32,127 nucleotides of DNA from an uncultured Acidimicrobiales bacterium. Its GTDB lineage: Bacteria > Actinomycetota > Acidimicrobiia > Acidimicrobiales > SZUA-35. Shown one piece after another: positions 10,201 through 16,410 of the stretch. A model generated the notes under the pieces. It had not been told where the DNA came from and did not search any database. It worked only from the letters and a program-made list of their open reading frames with translations. The first letter of the stretch is position 1. The number at the start of each line of letters is the position of its first letter. The translations under genes were made by a program, and so were the position numbers. The DNA is taken from positions 1 through 32,127 of the forward strand of contig CALKZY010000036.1 in NCBI GenBank assembly GCA_938002965.1, given 5' to 3'.

Positions 10201-12011
10201 CTAAATTGGGCGTCGTCTTCGATTGGGTAGGTCGAGGTGGCATCAGCTGACTTGGTGATGGTGAGAACGCCGGTCTCGTTGACAAAGCTGACTGTCTCGG
10301 TTCCTGGCGCTCCGTCAACGACGATGGTGGCGGCGGCCGCAGCGGCCGTTCCGTCCGAGCTGGAGGCTGCGACCGCGTAGGTCGACGGCACCGTTTCGGT
10401 GGTCACGCAGGAGGCGTCCGCCGGCAGATTCTCGATGCCAACGGTGTCGCCGTGCGAGATGGTGAACGTTCCGGCTCCGGCCCCGGGCCAGGCTGCGCCG
10501 GTTGTGGCGTTGACGATATCGGTAGCAGCAATGGTGATGGCCGAGGTGTCGGTGGCAGTGCAGACGACGGTCATGGCGAAAGAGTCGGTGTCATTGCCTT
10601 CAGGGTGACCCACGACGGTCTTGGCAATAGTGAATTGACCCGTGACCTGGATGGTTGTTGGGTCTCTGGGTTCGGCTCCGTCGCCCGGGTCGTCGCTGAG
10701 CAGATCGACGTCGCCGTCCTGGTCGTAGTCGAGCGTCGCCTGGTTCTCGTATTCGCCGGGAGTTGCGTTGGCGGGAATCGCTACGTCGAAGGTGATGACG
10801 ACCGGATCGTCACCCGGCGTCGCCGGGTCGGTCCAGAGGCTGGACGGGATCTCCACCTCCAAACAGAAGTCGCCGTCGCCGTTGGTTCCGCCGCTGCTCA
10901 ACGTCGCCGAGACGTGCGACGACGACCAGACGCCGGTGTAGGTAAATCCGGCGGGCAGAACGTCGCACAGGTCGGCGGTCAATCCCATAGTCGGTAGGCC
11001 GTTGTTGATGAGCGTGTAGCTGTAGGTGACGGTATCAGTAGGGGCGTACACGCGATCGTCCAGGATCACCGGCGTGTCGGTATTGTCGACCACATCCTTC
11101 TTCATGTCGATCTGGGATACACACGAGGTGCCGTCGGTGCCGCCGTCGGACCCTACTTCGCCGACCTCGCTCCAAATTGTGGGGTCGTTGATGTCGACCC
11201 GGAAGATGTCGCCCGGGTTGTTTCGGAACACGTACAGGAACCCGGCGGCATCAAACCACGACGACCCGAAGGCCCCACCAGGGAAGGCGCCGGGCAGGTT
11301 TGTGGTGGTGTACGCCCCGGTGTTGGGGTCGACTTTGTACAGTTGGCGGCTGACGATGTGGTAGATGTAGCCGTCGAGCGGGTTGTAGGCGATGTCGGCC
11401 AGGTTGCGGTTGGTGCTGCCGATGTGGGTGGCTGCCCCGGTGGCGGGGTCGATCGACCACAGGTTGAAGCGTGAGCCGTCGTACCAGCCGGTGGTTCCGC
11501 TGCCGTTTCCGACCGAGTGGATGATGTAGCGACCATCGCCGAGCACGGTTCCGGCATAGACCCCGGCATCTTGGGGGTAGGGCGCTTGGATCGGGTTCTG
11601 GAAGACAACGTCGCCGTTGGCGTCGTAGGCCCGCACGTGCTTGACACCGCCGACGTTGCCCACTCCGTAGACGTATCCGGTGGTGGGATCGTGAGCGGTC
11701 GAATTCCACAAGCCGCTGGTGCCTGGGATCAACTCCAGGATCAGTTCACCGGGAGTGGCTGGGTCGGGAACAATGTCGTAGAACTTGCCGCCCCGCATAA
11801 GGAGCGGTGTGCCGTCACACTCCCAGACGGGATGGTCTCCACCGTGGTCGGCTTCGGCCGAGGGGGTGGCGGGACCGGGGCTGATCAGCACGGTGGCTAG
11901 AACGGCTACGGCCAAAATCGCCCGGCCCACAGTGTTCCAGAGGCGCTGGGGCGTGCTATTCGACTGGGTCTGACGGCGGTCCACAATGGTCTGATCGGAC
12001 CAATTGCTCAA
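1296..12011 (-). CDS. Giant sortase-anchored surface protein with 29 DUF5979/CnaB-like domains
   Basis: A 3571-residue secreted protein. Residues about 25-55 look like a signal peptide (AILAVAVLATVLIS, then Ala-rich). Residues about 60-300 resemble the beta-propeller-like domain that often opens such proteins (LWSIDPATG, LADIAYNPLDG, LYKVDPNTG). Residues about 303-455 are DUF11-like (VTYSYTLINNGL, DVLPAGFTYTG). Residues 459-3513 are 29 tandem domains of about 105 residues. The tail has LARTG at 3533-3537, a hydrophobic segment and RQRR, a sorting signal of the LAXTG type used by class E sortases. No sortase gene is in the window. The annotated start is TTG at 12011 without a clear Shine-Dalgarno; an in-frame TAA upstream leaves no ATG or GTG further out, and GTG at 11984 is an alternative. 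Likely a wall-attached fibrous adhesin or stalk; the ligand is unknown. Confidence 0.9.
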   Translation of the reverse strand: MSNWSDQTIVDRRQTQSNSTPQRLWNTVGRAILAVAVLATVLISPGPATPSAEADHGGDHPVWECDGTPLLMRGGKFYDIVPDPATPGELILELIPGTSGLWNSTAHDPTTGYVYGVGNVGGVKHVRAYDANGDVVFQNPIQAPYPQDAGVYAGTVLGDGRYIIHSVGNGSGTTGWYDGSRFNLWSIDPATGAATHIGSTNRNLADIAYNPLDGYIYHIVSRQLYKVDPNTGAYTTTNLPGAFPGGAFGSSWFDAAGFLYVFRNNPGDIFRVDINDPTIWSEVGEVGSDGGTDGTSCVSQIDMKKDVVDNTDTPVILDDRVYAPTDTVTYSYTLINNGLPTMGLTADLCDVLPAGFTYTGVWSSSHVSATLSSGGTNGDGDFCLEVEIPSSLWTDPATPGDDPVVITFDVAIPANATPGEYENQATLDYDQDGDVDLLSDDPGDGAEPRDPTTIQVTGQFTIAKTVVGHPEGNDTDSFAMTVVCTATDTSAITIAATDIVNATTGAAWPGAGAGTFTISHGDTVGIENLPADASCVTTETVPSTYAVAASSSDGTAAAAAATIVVDGAPGTETVSFVNETGVLTITKSADATSTYPIEDDAQFSFDVACDSGFADTYTITTSGGSGSLTYPDTSLLPHDDSCTITETPPAGWANAATDPETVIISSAAAVSAPFNNLRQFADLTVNKSILGLPSSADPDSFVFDVTVECTGGFDPDPYTIPGSLTVSTAAPLVVPDLPVGADCTVTETAVAGFVTTYTPGQTVTITETGATVDITNSTGSLVVRKVTEVVSDLPVDLVETFTFDITCTQGPTTVFSDTRTLTTDTPTDTGAVGGITWGDLPLIPNGSQCTVTELPAAGWTTTVPATGNSIDLVITPTNPEPTAEFTNRRDVASLTLSKTISGAPGAWALDDEAFTADITCTGPFDPSPVVLSGQVVTVNTPLVINGIPTGADCSVTEDADERFTPSYAPANVDNSAAEVTMDDDGESATITNTTSTLSLTKTTTSSSGLDLIADDTFTFSIICVNGPTTVYSGTTSITTSGGTGSAATLDLPLVAPGTECTVTEQGPPDGWSISALTGGAVNGTDTIVATTTAGTNAVAFTNDKDLATLSITKDVTGTPVTPDVADDSFTVNVICTGDFTAGTANFGPLTISEATPATVTDLPDGASCTVTETVDDRFTTSYSPSQTVTVTASPGPGDNTVEVINETATLTVTKVTTAAAGLNNDSTFTFDISCANPAGDVLHTETFTITTVGGTGTWASPNTPLLPIGATCEVAEQTPPAGWTLTSASPVTVTISDTETVDASFTNDRSIGGLTITKTLIGIPDGFNFDDEVFLVDISCTGDLNPDPLVLDDQPLSKVTPLVIPDLPTGAVCTISEDFDSRFQTLYSPDIGDGTASQVTIEEGGTAVGITNAGGTLIVRKSTVVDSDHPIDLLRNFDYDISCSTPGDGTYTLTVEDLAGDEGIGGLTYTELPFIIPDGSVCTVTETVPTGWSVGANPVSVNVSAAGSETASFFNTRLTGDLTIDKQLLGIPAGTDLGDAEFTVDVSCSGGFTVDPYVIEDQTVTANTNLVIEDLPVGAECTVTEDSDPRFTTSYDPSPTATIDADGETVTVTNATSTLAITKATSAPTTHPIAIDGTFTFDVVCTDPGDAELFSDTVIITTIAGAGAWGSPDSPLVPPGTTCTATERAADGWVNSGTDDVDVVTDSAAVATAAFANERETSELTVAKTIIGLPDGFNLDDLVFPVSIECQGDFTTNPYSLGVMDLSVNTPIVVSDLPTGAYCTATETLDDRFGAVYDPDDATALIESGGSSIGIDNVTGTFELDKTIVVDGSHPIDLTASFDFDVTCTNGVVFALTIDSIDGVVTPLAYPDVPLIADGEACTISENTPPSGWSIVGDASQEIIIDFNAVSTVTFSNRRLTGDVAITKAVMGTPAGLDPDSLTFTVDVSCAGDFDTSPLTFDNLDITTTADIAIADLPVGAVCTFVEDNDARFAATYSPANSGGAGGRLTVTQAGATGAIVNSTGEIMIVKITEALTSHPINVTESFDFNVDCGAVHNADYTIATSTALSATSATGALAYDDLPALPNGTSCTVTEISSLPGWSLVSPASVDLTVDATLLGDDAPTATFTNRRDTASLTIAKQLDNVPAGVDLDDETFILDLSCVGTFTTAGAPDGSYDIDDIAFSVNTPAVVPALPTGTSCSITEHADPRFSSFNPGGVSINDDGGTITVTNTTSTLAITKTTSGPSTHPINLDASFDFAVTCTAPDATTPFDGTVSLTTVSGTATWTAPDAPLLVPGTECEITEQAAPGWTNLSDNSQTIITADDAVETATFENQRDTGILTITKTINGLPTGVDMDDELFTVSIVCNGDFAASPYALGPLDLTVNTPVSISDLPTGTSCVATETNDNRFATSYQPADATAIIDGDGETIGIDNTTGTFELAKTVQVDGSQPIDLTATFDFTVSCTNGVTTNPSITSTDGATTPLAYPDIPLVADGETCTITESVVPIGWSRIGDASQNVVIDDASTPTVTFTNQRDTADLTISKAVFGTPSGLDPDTLTFTVDVSCSGEFDSSPLVLNDLTVSNTSDIVVSDLPTGSTCAFAEDVDSRFTATHSPDNPVGPGGLVTVTDSGGSGSIINSTGEIIIIKLTEADTGHPIDLVDTFDFNVDCGAIHNADYTITTSTIVGPTTATGSLGYGDLPALPDGTVCTISETDLPTGWTLTTPASVDLTVDSTLTGASAPTATFTNRRDTGSLTVIKELLNVPDGVDLSTEEFAVDVSCTGQFTGGSHDINDVVFSATTSAVIDRLPTGANCTVVEHEDPRFAVDYSADVTVDDDGEAITVTNTTSTLTITKSTTGPDTHPIDLDGTFILNVICTAPDTSIAFEGEVTLTTVDSAAQWSSPNTPLLVPGTDCTVNEQASEGWTVVSDNPQTAVTVDDDVATLGFVNQRDTGTLSVNKDLVGVPEELDLGDETFSATTTCVGGFEADADLVLDSTFSANRPWELVDLPTGTVCTVDESIDDRFATEYQPVDAAITIGDDPDPEVLGNDHNLTVTNSTATLAIDKITSAISPLDVDVTGNFTFTTTCDNGTSFDHEINVADPAEVDPSDSDPDSEAETAVADLAGRAPWTEIGLQPVGTTCTVTELDPPDGWTLTTDPSVTVELVAGTNQAQFVNSRDTASLVVSKIIEGAPPAADLDDDLFDVTVVCLGDFDRGEAQITGQVSVNSPLELPGIPTSSSCSVTENIDRRYRTTYEPPEAQTLTEETSATAETGTSTLGVVVTDTGAAVDIINWTSSLAITKNVTIDTALATAPNETFTFGLVCDNGLDTTLEVVVTNATSNGGSAVTTYPDVPLIADGSTCTITEQAVPGWAPISETTAEATISSDGVSEIAFTNERQTAGFTVGKQLVDAPQAFAGASFPIEVRCDGDFPDGTLVIPGPLAVGVDSPALVEGIPTGSTCTVTEAPGSDFDVTYSQNGGVITLDHPGTIDLGMGIDGFVELGITNTYVAGQSGSGQETNGFGVNDDPPGTLARTGSETDDLVDYGLLMMLLGFLAMLFGRQRRQTPGHP
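1401..1415 (-). other. LARTG cell-wall sorting motif
   Basis: Codons 3533-3537 of the giant protein read L-A-R-T-G, followed by an acidic stretch, a hydrophobic segment (YGLLMMLLGFLAMLF) and R-Q-R-R. This is the standard layout of a sortase substrate. Ala in position 2 fits class E sortases, which prefer LAXTG over LPXTG; the assignment rests on family knowledge. Confidence 0.8.
1473..10637 (-). repeat. Array of 29 tandem CnaB-like domains in alternating A/B types
   Basis: Aligning the protein by eye gives 29 units of about 100-120 residues. Odd units (type A) carry a 'GxPxGxDxDxxxFTVDVSCxGDF' core and a 'DxRFxTSYSP' segment. Even units (type B) carry a 'HPIDLxxTFxFxVxC' core and a 'PPGWT' segment. 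All 29 keep a Lys in the first strand (as in LTITKT), a Glu after the second Cys (CTVTE) and an Asn in the last strand (ITN or FTN). These are the three positions that form the Lys-Asn isopeptide bond in CnaB folds. All 29 also keep two Cys, at roughly positions 28 and 65 of each unit. No unit is broken. Confidence 0.88.
3147..6845 (-). repeat. Six-domain internal duplication (units 13-18 and 19-24)
   Basis: Units 13-18 (4989-6845) match units 19-24 (3147-4988) pairwise better than their neighbours. Units 14 and 20 both begin TFEL and share SFDF/TFDF with PLAYPDxPLxADGE. Units 15 and 21 share TPxGLDPDxLTFTVDVSC. Units 16 and 22 share FDFNVDCGA(V/I)HNADYTI. Units 17/23 and 18/24 also pair. The two blocks are 1857 and 1842 bp. 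A weaker six-unit period reaches back to units 4 and 10 (VRK at the start). The array probably grew by unequal exchange of six-domain blocks. Confidence 0.75.
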
Positions 12012-12072
12012 ATTGATAGAACTCGACGCCCAGTAGACAAATGTTTAGCGTCTTCTTAGCGCCACCGTCTAG

Positions 12073-12115
12073 TGCCATCGGGGGGAGTCGAACCCCTACA
12101 CGACTCAAATGAGTC
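12073..12115 (-). other. tRNA 3'-end-like fragment (class II, Leu-like)
   Basis: On the minus strand this has a T arm (GGGG-TTCGACT-CCCC) followed by CGATGGC and A, like positions 49-73 of a tRNA, preceded by a hairpin GACTC-ATTT-GAGTC that looks like the long variable arm of a Leu-type tRNA. The matching 5' acceptor strand (GCCATCG) and a D arm are absent upstream, and no CCA is encoded. It may be the remnant of an integration site at a tRNA 3' end. The amino acid identity is inferred from the acceptor sequence and variable arm only. Confidence 0.4.
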
Positions 12116-12207
12116 AGACCGCATCGCCGTAGCCCCGGCTGGCATCGCCATTTTATCGGTAGCTGGTTGTCGGTTCTTCCGGATGAGAACGAGCTGAAAC
12201 CCGTTTG

Positions 12208-13071
12208 TTACTTGTCGGAACCGAGAGCAAAACCGGACATGAACGGCTTCTGCAAAGCGATGAAGACGATTGTTGGTGGAATCGAGACGAGCAGCGCAGC
12301 CAACATTAGTGGGCCGAACGTCAGCCCGGTATCGATACTTTGCAGCCCCTGTAAGCCGACTTGCACCACCTGTTTGTCCTGATCGGAAATGATCAAGACC
12401 GGCCAGAGATACATGTTCCAGACGAAGACGAACTGGATGACGGCCAGCGCGCCGATGACGTTCCACGAAAGTGGGATAAGAACTCGAAAGAGGAACTGAA
12501 GCGGTGACGCCCCGTCGAGTTGTGCCGCTTCAGCTAGGTCCCGGGGAAGATTGGCGAAGTGTTGGCGGAACAGAAACGCCCCGGTGGCCGAAGCGGCGAA
12601 CGGTATGACGAGGCCGGCCAGGGAGTCCTTCCAGCCAAGGTCGGAAACGAAGCGGAACAGGGCGAGGATCATGACTTCGGTCGGCATCATCAGGGTGATC
12701 AGGACGAAGAAGAAGACAAGCCACTTGCCCCTGAACTTGAAGTAGACGAACGCCAGCCCGGCCAGCAGGGACAAGACCGTCTTGGCCACCGTTATGAGAA
12801 CAGCTTGGACCGCTGAGTTCCACATGAAGCGACCGATGTTGCGTTCGTTCCAGACCTGGTCGAAATGGTCTCCGAGAGCTGACCCGGGTGTGAGCTGGAA
12901 CCGGAACACCTCGGCGTTGGTCTGGGTTGCGATGAGGGCCGCATAGGCCAGTGGAAACACCACGATTGACGCCGCCAGCCAGAGCAGTACATGGCGCGGC
13001 CAGTCCCGACCTCTGACCAGGCCTCGTTTGCCGACGTCAAGTGAAATGTTGTCGGGCCTACGCGCTGCCAT
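12208..13071 (-). CDS. ABC sugar/glycerol-phosphate-type transporter permease (UgpE/MalG type)
   Basis: A 287-residue inner-membrane permease of the binding-protein-dependent transport family. The N terminus has one hydrophobic segment (VLLWLAASIVVFPLAYAALIA), then several more. The EAA motif that docks the ATPase is at about residues 180-200 (DLAEAAQLDGASPLQFLFRV). The C terminus (SIPPTIVFIALQKPFMSGF, then A-L-G-S-D-K) is typical of UgpE. Length fits the family (about 280). Its start overlaps the end of the upstream permease gene by 14 bp, so the two are translationally coupled, and together they should form the heterodimeric pore. The closest named relative is the glycerol-3-phosphate importer UgpE, but substrate cannot be read from a permease. 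Confidence 0.9.
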   Translation of the reverse strand: MAARRPDNISLDVGKRGLVRGRDWPRHVLLWLAASIVVFPLAYAALIATQTNAEVFRFQLTPGSALGDHFDQVWNERNIGRFMWNSAVQAVLITVAKTVLSLLAGLAFVYFKFRGKWLVFFFVLITLMMPTEVMILALFRFVSDLGWKDSLAGLVIPFAASATGAFLFRQHFANLPRDLAEAAQLDGASPLQFLFRVLIPLSWNVIGALAVIQFVFVWNMYLWPVLIISDQDKQVVQVGLQGLQSIDTGLTFGPLMLAALLVSIPPTIVFIALQKPFMSGFALGSDK

Positions 13072-14401
13072 AGTTGATCCGCCCCTCTGATTGTTTGAAC
13101 TGCCAGGCGGTCAGCGCGATCACGGCCAAAAACAACACCACCGACTGGGCTGCCCCGCGGCCGAGGTCACCGTTGTCGACCCCGATGCGAATGATCTCGT
13201 AGATGGCAACCGAGGTCGCCCCGGCCGGAGCTCCCTTGGTTAGGAAATCGATGGTCCCGTAGACGTCGAAGAACGAGAACGTCAGGTTGGTGACCAGGAG
13301 GAAGAAGGCAATTGGCCCCAGTGCTGGGAGCACGATCTTGCGGAACCGCTGTACAGCGTTGGCGCCATCGATCGCCGCCGCCTCGATCTGCTCTCGCGGC
13401 ACGGTCTGCAGACCGGCAATGAAGAACAGCAGGTTGTAGCCCAGCAGCTTCCACACCGAAGCCAAGATGATGGTGAGCCGGGCCAAGGACGCATCTTGGG
13501 CGTAGTTGGGGAAGTCGAAACCCAGGCGCTGGCTCACAGCTGCGAACACACCACCGGTTGCGTTGAACATCATAAAGAATAAGACGCCGGCCACCGGAGG
13601 GGAAATGGCGTAGGGCCAGATCAGCAGGGTTCGGTAGACGGCGGCCCCACGGATCCGCTTGAAACTCAAGTACGCCAGCGCAAGTCCGCCGATCATACTC
13701 AGGGCAACCGTGCCTATCGAGATGATCAACGTGTTGAGGTAGACCCTGCGGTAGCCGCCGTTCTCGTTTTCGAACATGAAGTACATGGCGAACAGCAGGA
13801 TCAGAATTCCGAATGGGCCGAGCACTCTGGTTATCTCGAAGCTCAGCGAACCGGGATTTGAGCGGCGGTGCCAGAATCCGATACCCCAGATGAGGGCGAT
13901 GGCGATGAGGGGAAGCGTGGCCACCAGCAGCGGATTCGGTACCAGTAGCTCGGAGAAGTTGGCCAAACACCGGTCTGCCACCCTGGGGGCTCCGAGTCGA
14001 GTCAGCTTGGTGGAAAGCGTGAATGTTCGGTAGGCCGGCAGATACAGAAAGAAGACAAGAATGATGAGGGTGGGTGAAAGCAGAAGCCAGGGCCAATACC
14101 AGCCGAGCCGGAATGCTCCGGTTCGGATCTCTCCGGCATCAGTTGTCGGTTCTTGGCGGGCCAAGACAGCTCTGGTACCGCTGCCAAAGATCCAGGCGAA
14201 GGCGGCCGCCACCGCTATGCCGAGGACGCCCTCGGTTACTTCGGCATCGGCGGCGAACGTACAGAATCCCAAGGCGGCCAGGATCACCGACGCGCCGGCC
14301 ACCCCGAGGCCGACGCCCAGGGCGGCCTCTCGCATTGACCGATAGCCAAACGAGAGGACGCCCACAAGCGCCGCTAGTACAAAGCTGACAACGATTTCCA
14401 C
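13058..14401 (-). CDS. ABC sugar/glycerol-phosphate-type transporter permease (UgpA/MalF type), long form
   Basis: A 447-residue permease, well above the usual ~290 for UgpA. Residues 1-90 add hydrophobic helices (VSFVLAALVGVLSFGYRS; GLGVAGASVILAALGF; GVLGIAVAAAFAWIFG) before the normal first helix (WYWPWLLLSPTLIILVFFLY). A further stretch with two helices (residues about 155-225) sits between helix 1 and the core, an expansion like that of MalF. The EAA loop is REQIEAAAIDGANAVQRFRK. The core helices and the C-terminal end are standard. Gene order is binding protein, this gene, then the UgpE-type gene. No ATPase gene follows; the complex presumably uses a shared MsiK/UgpC-type ATPase encoded elsewhere. 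Confidence 0.88.
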   Translation of the reverse strand: MEIVVSFVLAALVGVLSFGYRSMREAALGVGLGVAGASVILAALGFCTFAADAEVTEGVLGIAVAAAFAWIFGSGTRAVLARQEPTTDAGEIRTGAFRLGWYWPWLLLSPTLIILVFFLYLPAYRTFTLSTKLTRLGAPRVADRCLANFSELLVPNPLLVATLPLIAIALIWGIGFWHRRSNPGSLSFEITRVLGPFGILILLFAMYFMFENENGGYRRVYLNTLIISIGTVALSMIGGLALAYLSFKRIRGAAVYRTLLIWPYAISPPVAGVLFFMMFNATGGVFAAVSQRLGFDFPNYAQDASLARLTIILASVWKLLGYNLLFFIAGLQTVPREQIEAAAIDGANAVQRFRKIVLPALGPIAFFLLVTNLTFSFFDVYGTIDFLTKGAPAGATSVAIYEIIRIGVDNGDLGRGAAQSVVLFLAVIALTAWQFKQSEGRINYGSA

Positions 14402-14451
14402 GTCTTGCTACGACCGCAAACTAACGGCCCGCAGCTTTTCGGTGGTTCGGA

Positions 14452-15831
14452 TCATTCGCCGAACAACTCGTTGTACTCGTCCAGAAGCTGTTGAGCTTCG
14501 TCTTGCGCCGACTTCATTCGGACCTCCGGGTCAACGTCGTTGACCAGGACATCTTCGATGGCTGCGGTGGTGACGTCCCTGATGGCGACGAAGTTGCCGA
14601 GGAGAGCGCCGGTTGACGCCGGGGTATCGGCCGCGGCGTTCAGCTGGTCGGATGCCACAGCCGAGTTCGGGCTCTCGTCGTACCAGCCTTCGGTTGCCAG
14701 GAGGTTTCCGGCCTCATTGGTGATGGGGATGTAGCCGGTCAACTGATGCCAATCGGCGGCGTTGTCGGGGTTGGAGAAGAAGTTCATGAAGCCCAGTGCA
14801 CCGTCTTGTTGTGCTGCGTCCAGCCCGTTGGTCATCCACAAGGTGGCACCGCCGATGAGATTACCGGCGTAGTCACGATCCTGGTTGTAAGGCATGAAGC
14901 TTGACCTGACGTCGAAACCGTTTTCGACTCCGGCGTCGGTGAGGGCGGTGGTGTCGGATGACGAGAAGATCAGCATGGCCACGTTCTGGGCCTGGAAGGC
15001 GGCTGATGTTCCGTCCCAGTCACGCTGGAGCCCGGTGTACACGTAGTGACCGGCGTCTTCGAGCGCACTCCACCATTGGACGTACTCCACAGCAGCGTCG
15101 GAGTTCAGATTGACTTCGGTCGCCCGGGCTGAACGGCCGTTGTCATTGTTGGCCAGATCGACGCCGGCCTGGCCGAGGGACTGCTCGAAGAACCAACCGT
15201 GGTTGGGCCAGGTGATGCAGCCTTCGGACGGGGCATCGGGCAACGCCATAATGGCATCGCATGCCGCCTCAACCTCGGCCCAGGTGGCCGGTGGTTCGGC
15301 TATGCCTGCAGCGCTGAGGATGTCCATGTTGGAGAACATGGTTGTTGACGAGGTGTTCCATGGCATGGAGTACAGCTGGTCATCGATGGTGTAGTAGTTG
15401 TTGGCAGCGGAGACCACGTCATCAATTACGACCGGTTCACCCAGGACCTCGTCCCGACCGTCGATGGCTTCGGTGACCGAAGCAAAGATTGGATTGCCGT
15501 CTGCATCGACGGCGTCGAGAGCCTCTTGGGTTGCAGCTTCGAAGAAGTGGATGATCTCCGGTGGGTTGCCCTCGTCGATGGCGAGCTGTGCCTGTTCGAA
15601 GACCGTGTTGTACGAGTCAAACGAGGTGACTTCGACGATGTACTCCGGGTGATTTGCGTTGAAATCCGCAGCTCGATCTTGAGCAAAACCGAGGCGGGCA
15701 TCGTCGCTGAAGGCGATCCACATCTCGATCGTTACCGGATTGTCAGCCGTCGCCTCCGTCGCATCGTCGCCACCTGAACAGGCGGCGAGGAGGAGGGCTA
15801 GGGCAGCAAGAATTCCGAGACTTCTTTTCAT
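14452..15831 (-). CDS. Extracellular solute-binding lipoprotein (UgpB-like)
   Basis: A 459-residue binding protein of an ABC importer. I start it at ATG 15831, which has AGGAGAGAAG directly upstream and begins a proper lipoprotein signal: MKRSLGILAALALLLAAC, with Cys18 as the lipidated residue. A longer open frame to 16002 has no such features. The mature protein opens IEMWIAFSDDARLGFAQDRA and includes NPPEIIHFFEA, NHGWFFEQSL and GGATLWMTN, matching family 1 binding proteins and most like UgpB (glycerol-3-phosphate or glycerophosphodiesters). It captures substrate outside the membrane for the two permeases encoded downstream. The 50-bp gap to the UgpA-type gene supports one operon. The specific ligand is not proven. 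Confidence 0.88.
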   Translation of the reverse strand: MKRSLGILAALALLLAACSGGDDATEATADNPVTIEMWIAFSDDARLGFAQDRAADFNANHPEYIVEVTSFDSYNTVFEQAQLAIDEGNPPEIIHFFEAATQEALDAVDADGNPIFASVTEAIDGRDEVLGEPVVIDDVVSAANNYYTIDDQLYSMPWNTSSTTMFSNMDILSAAGIAEPPATWAEVEAACDAIMALPDAPSEGCITWPNHGWFFEQSLGQAGVDLANNDNGRSARATEVNLNSDAAVEYVQWWSALEDAGHYVYTGLQRDWDGTSAAFQAQNVAMLIFSSSDTTALTDAGVENGFDVRSSFMPYNQDRDYAGNLIGGATLWMTNGLDAAQQDGALGFMNFFSNPDNAADWHQLTGYIPITNEAGNLLATEGWYDESPNSAVASDQLNAAADTPASTGALLGNFVAIRDVTTAAIEDVLVNDVDPEVRMKSAQDEAQQLLDEYNELFGE

Positions 15832-16069
15832 CTTCTCTCCTATCAGTGGTGATGACGACAGTAGCAAAGTCACGGTTGTTGCTGTAGTTGGTCGGAGCTT
15901 TGTTCGGTCGGCGTGTTGGGTCAGGCTTTGTGCTGCCGCGGGCGGTGGGGCGGGCGGCGCGGGACCATTGCTCTTTTGGAGTACAGCTTGTAGCTTAAGC
16001 AACTGTGTGTTTCGGGGAGCGCGCTGGGTTCAGCGTGACCTCCTCCCTCAACCAATCAGGAGTTTCAAA

Positions 16070-16383
16070 ATGCAGACCGATGCTGAAGCGCTGGCCGTCT
16101 TCGACGGGCATTCGCTGAGCTACACCTACGACTCAGGCCTTGCCGTCACCAACGTGTTCAACGGCGCTGATCGCCACACAGAGTTCGGCGGCCAGGAACT
16201 CATCGAGCAGGTCACTGTCAAGAACGTGGCACCGAGCACCTACTACGTGGTCTGGAAGGACGCCGAGCGAGGTCTAGGGCCATGACCATCAACCTTGAGA
16301 CCAAGGCCGTGTGCACCGCCATCACCATGGACGGCGAGATCGCCGTCATGCCGGGCACTATCACAGCCTTCGAAAAGTCGTAG
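16070..16383 (+). pseudogene. MoaF-like small calycin protein, split by a frameshift
   Basis: A first frame starts at ATG 16070 with AGGAG eight bases upstream. It encodes 71 residues including FDGHSLSYTYDSGLAV and PSTYYVVWKDAERG, then ends in TGA at 16283-16285. A second frame starts at ATG 16282 and encodes 33 residues (MTINLETKAVCTAITMDGE, then a Gly-Thr-Ile-Thr end). Together they resemble one MoaF-like domain, where 'YFVSW.E..G..V..V.DLE..TV...I' is followed by a 'GTI' strand. The break falls between the W-x-D and the 'INLE' strand, so a single-base indel in one gene is the simpler reading. Two coupled peptides sharing ATGA is the alternative. It heads a plus-strand cluster with the next two genes. 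Confidence 0.5.
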
Positions 16384-16410
16384 GCCGAGCACCGAGCGGA
16401 GAGGAAAAAG

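Noticed and set aside
1489..11973. Many plus-strand open frames inside the giant gene
   Set aside because: They are antisense shadows caused by the repeated high-GC domains; none has a family-like sequence or ribosome binding site.
12073..12145. tRNA-Sec (selC) or tmRNA near 12.1 kb
   Set aside because: Attractive beside a selenoprotein candidate, but there is no UCA anticodon loop, no matching 8-bp acceptor 5' strand, and the tmRNA body would have to lie inside the permease gene.
14452..16002. Binding protein starting at 16002
   Set aside because: The extra 57 residues have no signal character; ATG 15831 has AGGAGAG and a lipoprotein signal.
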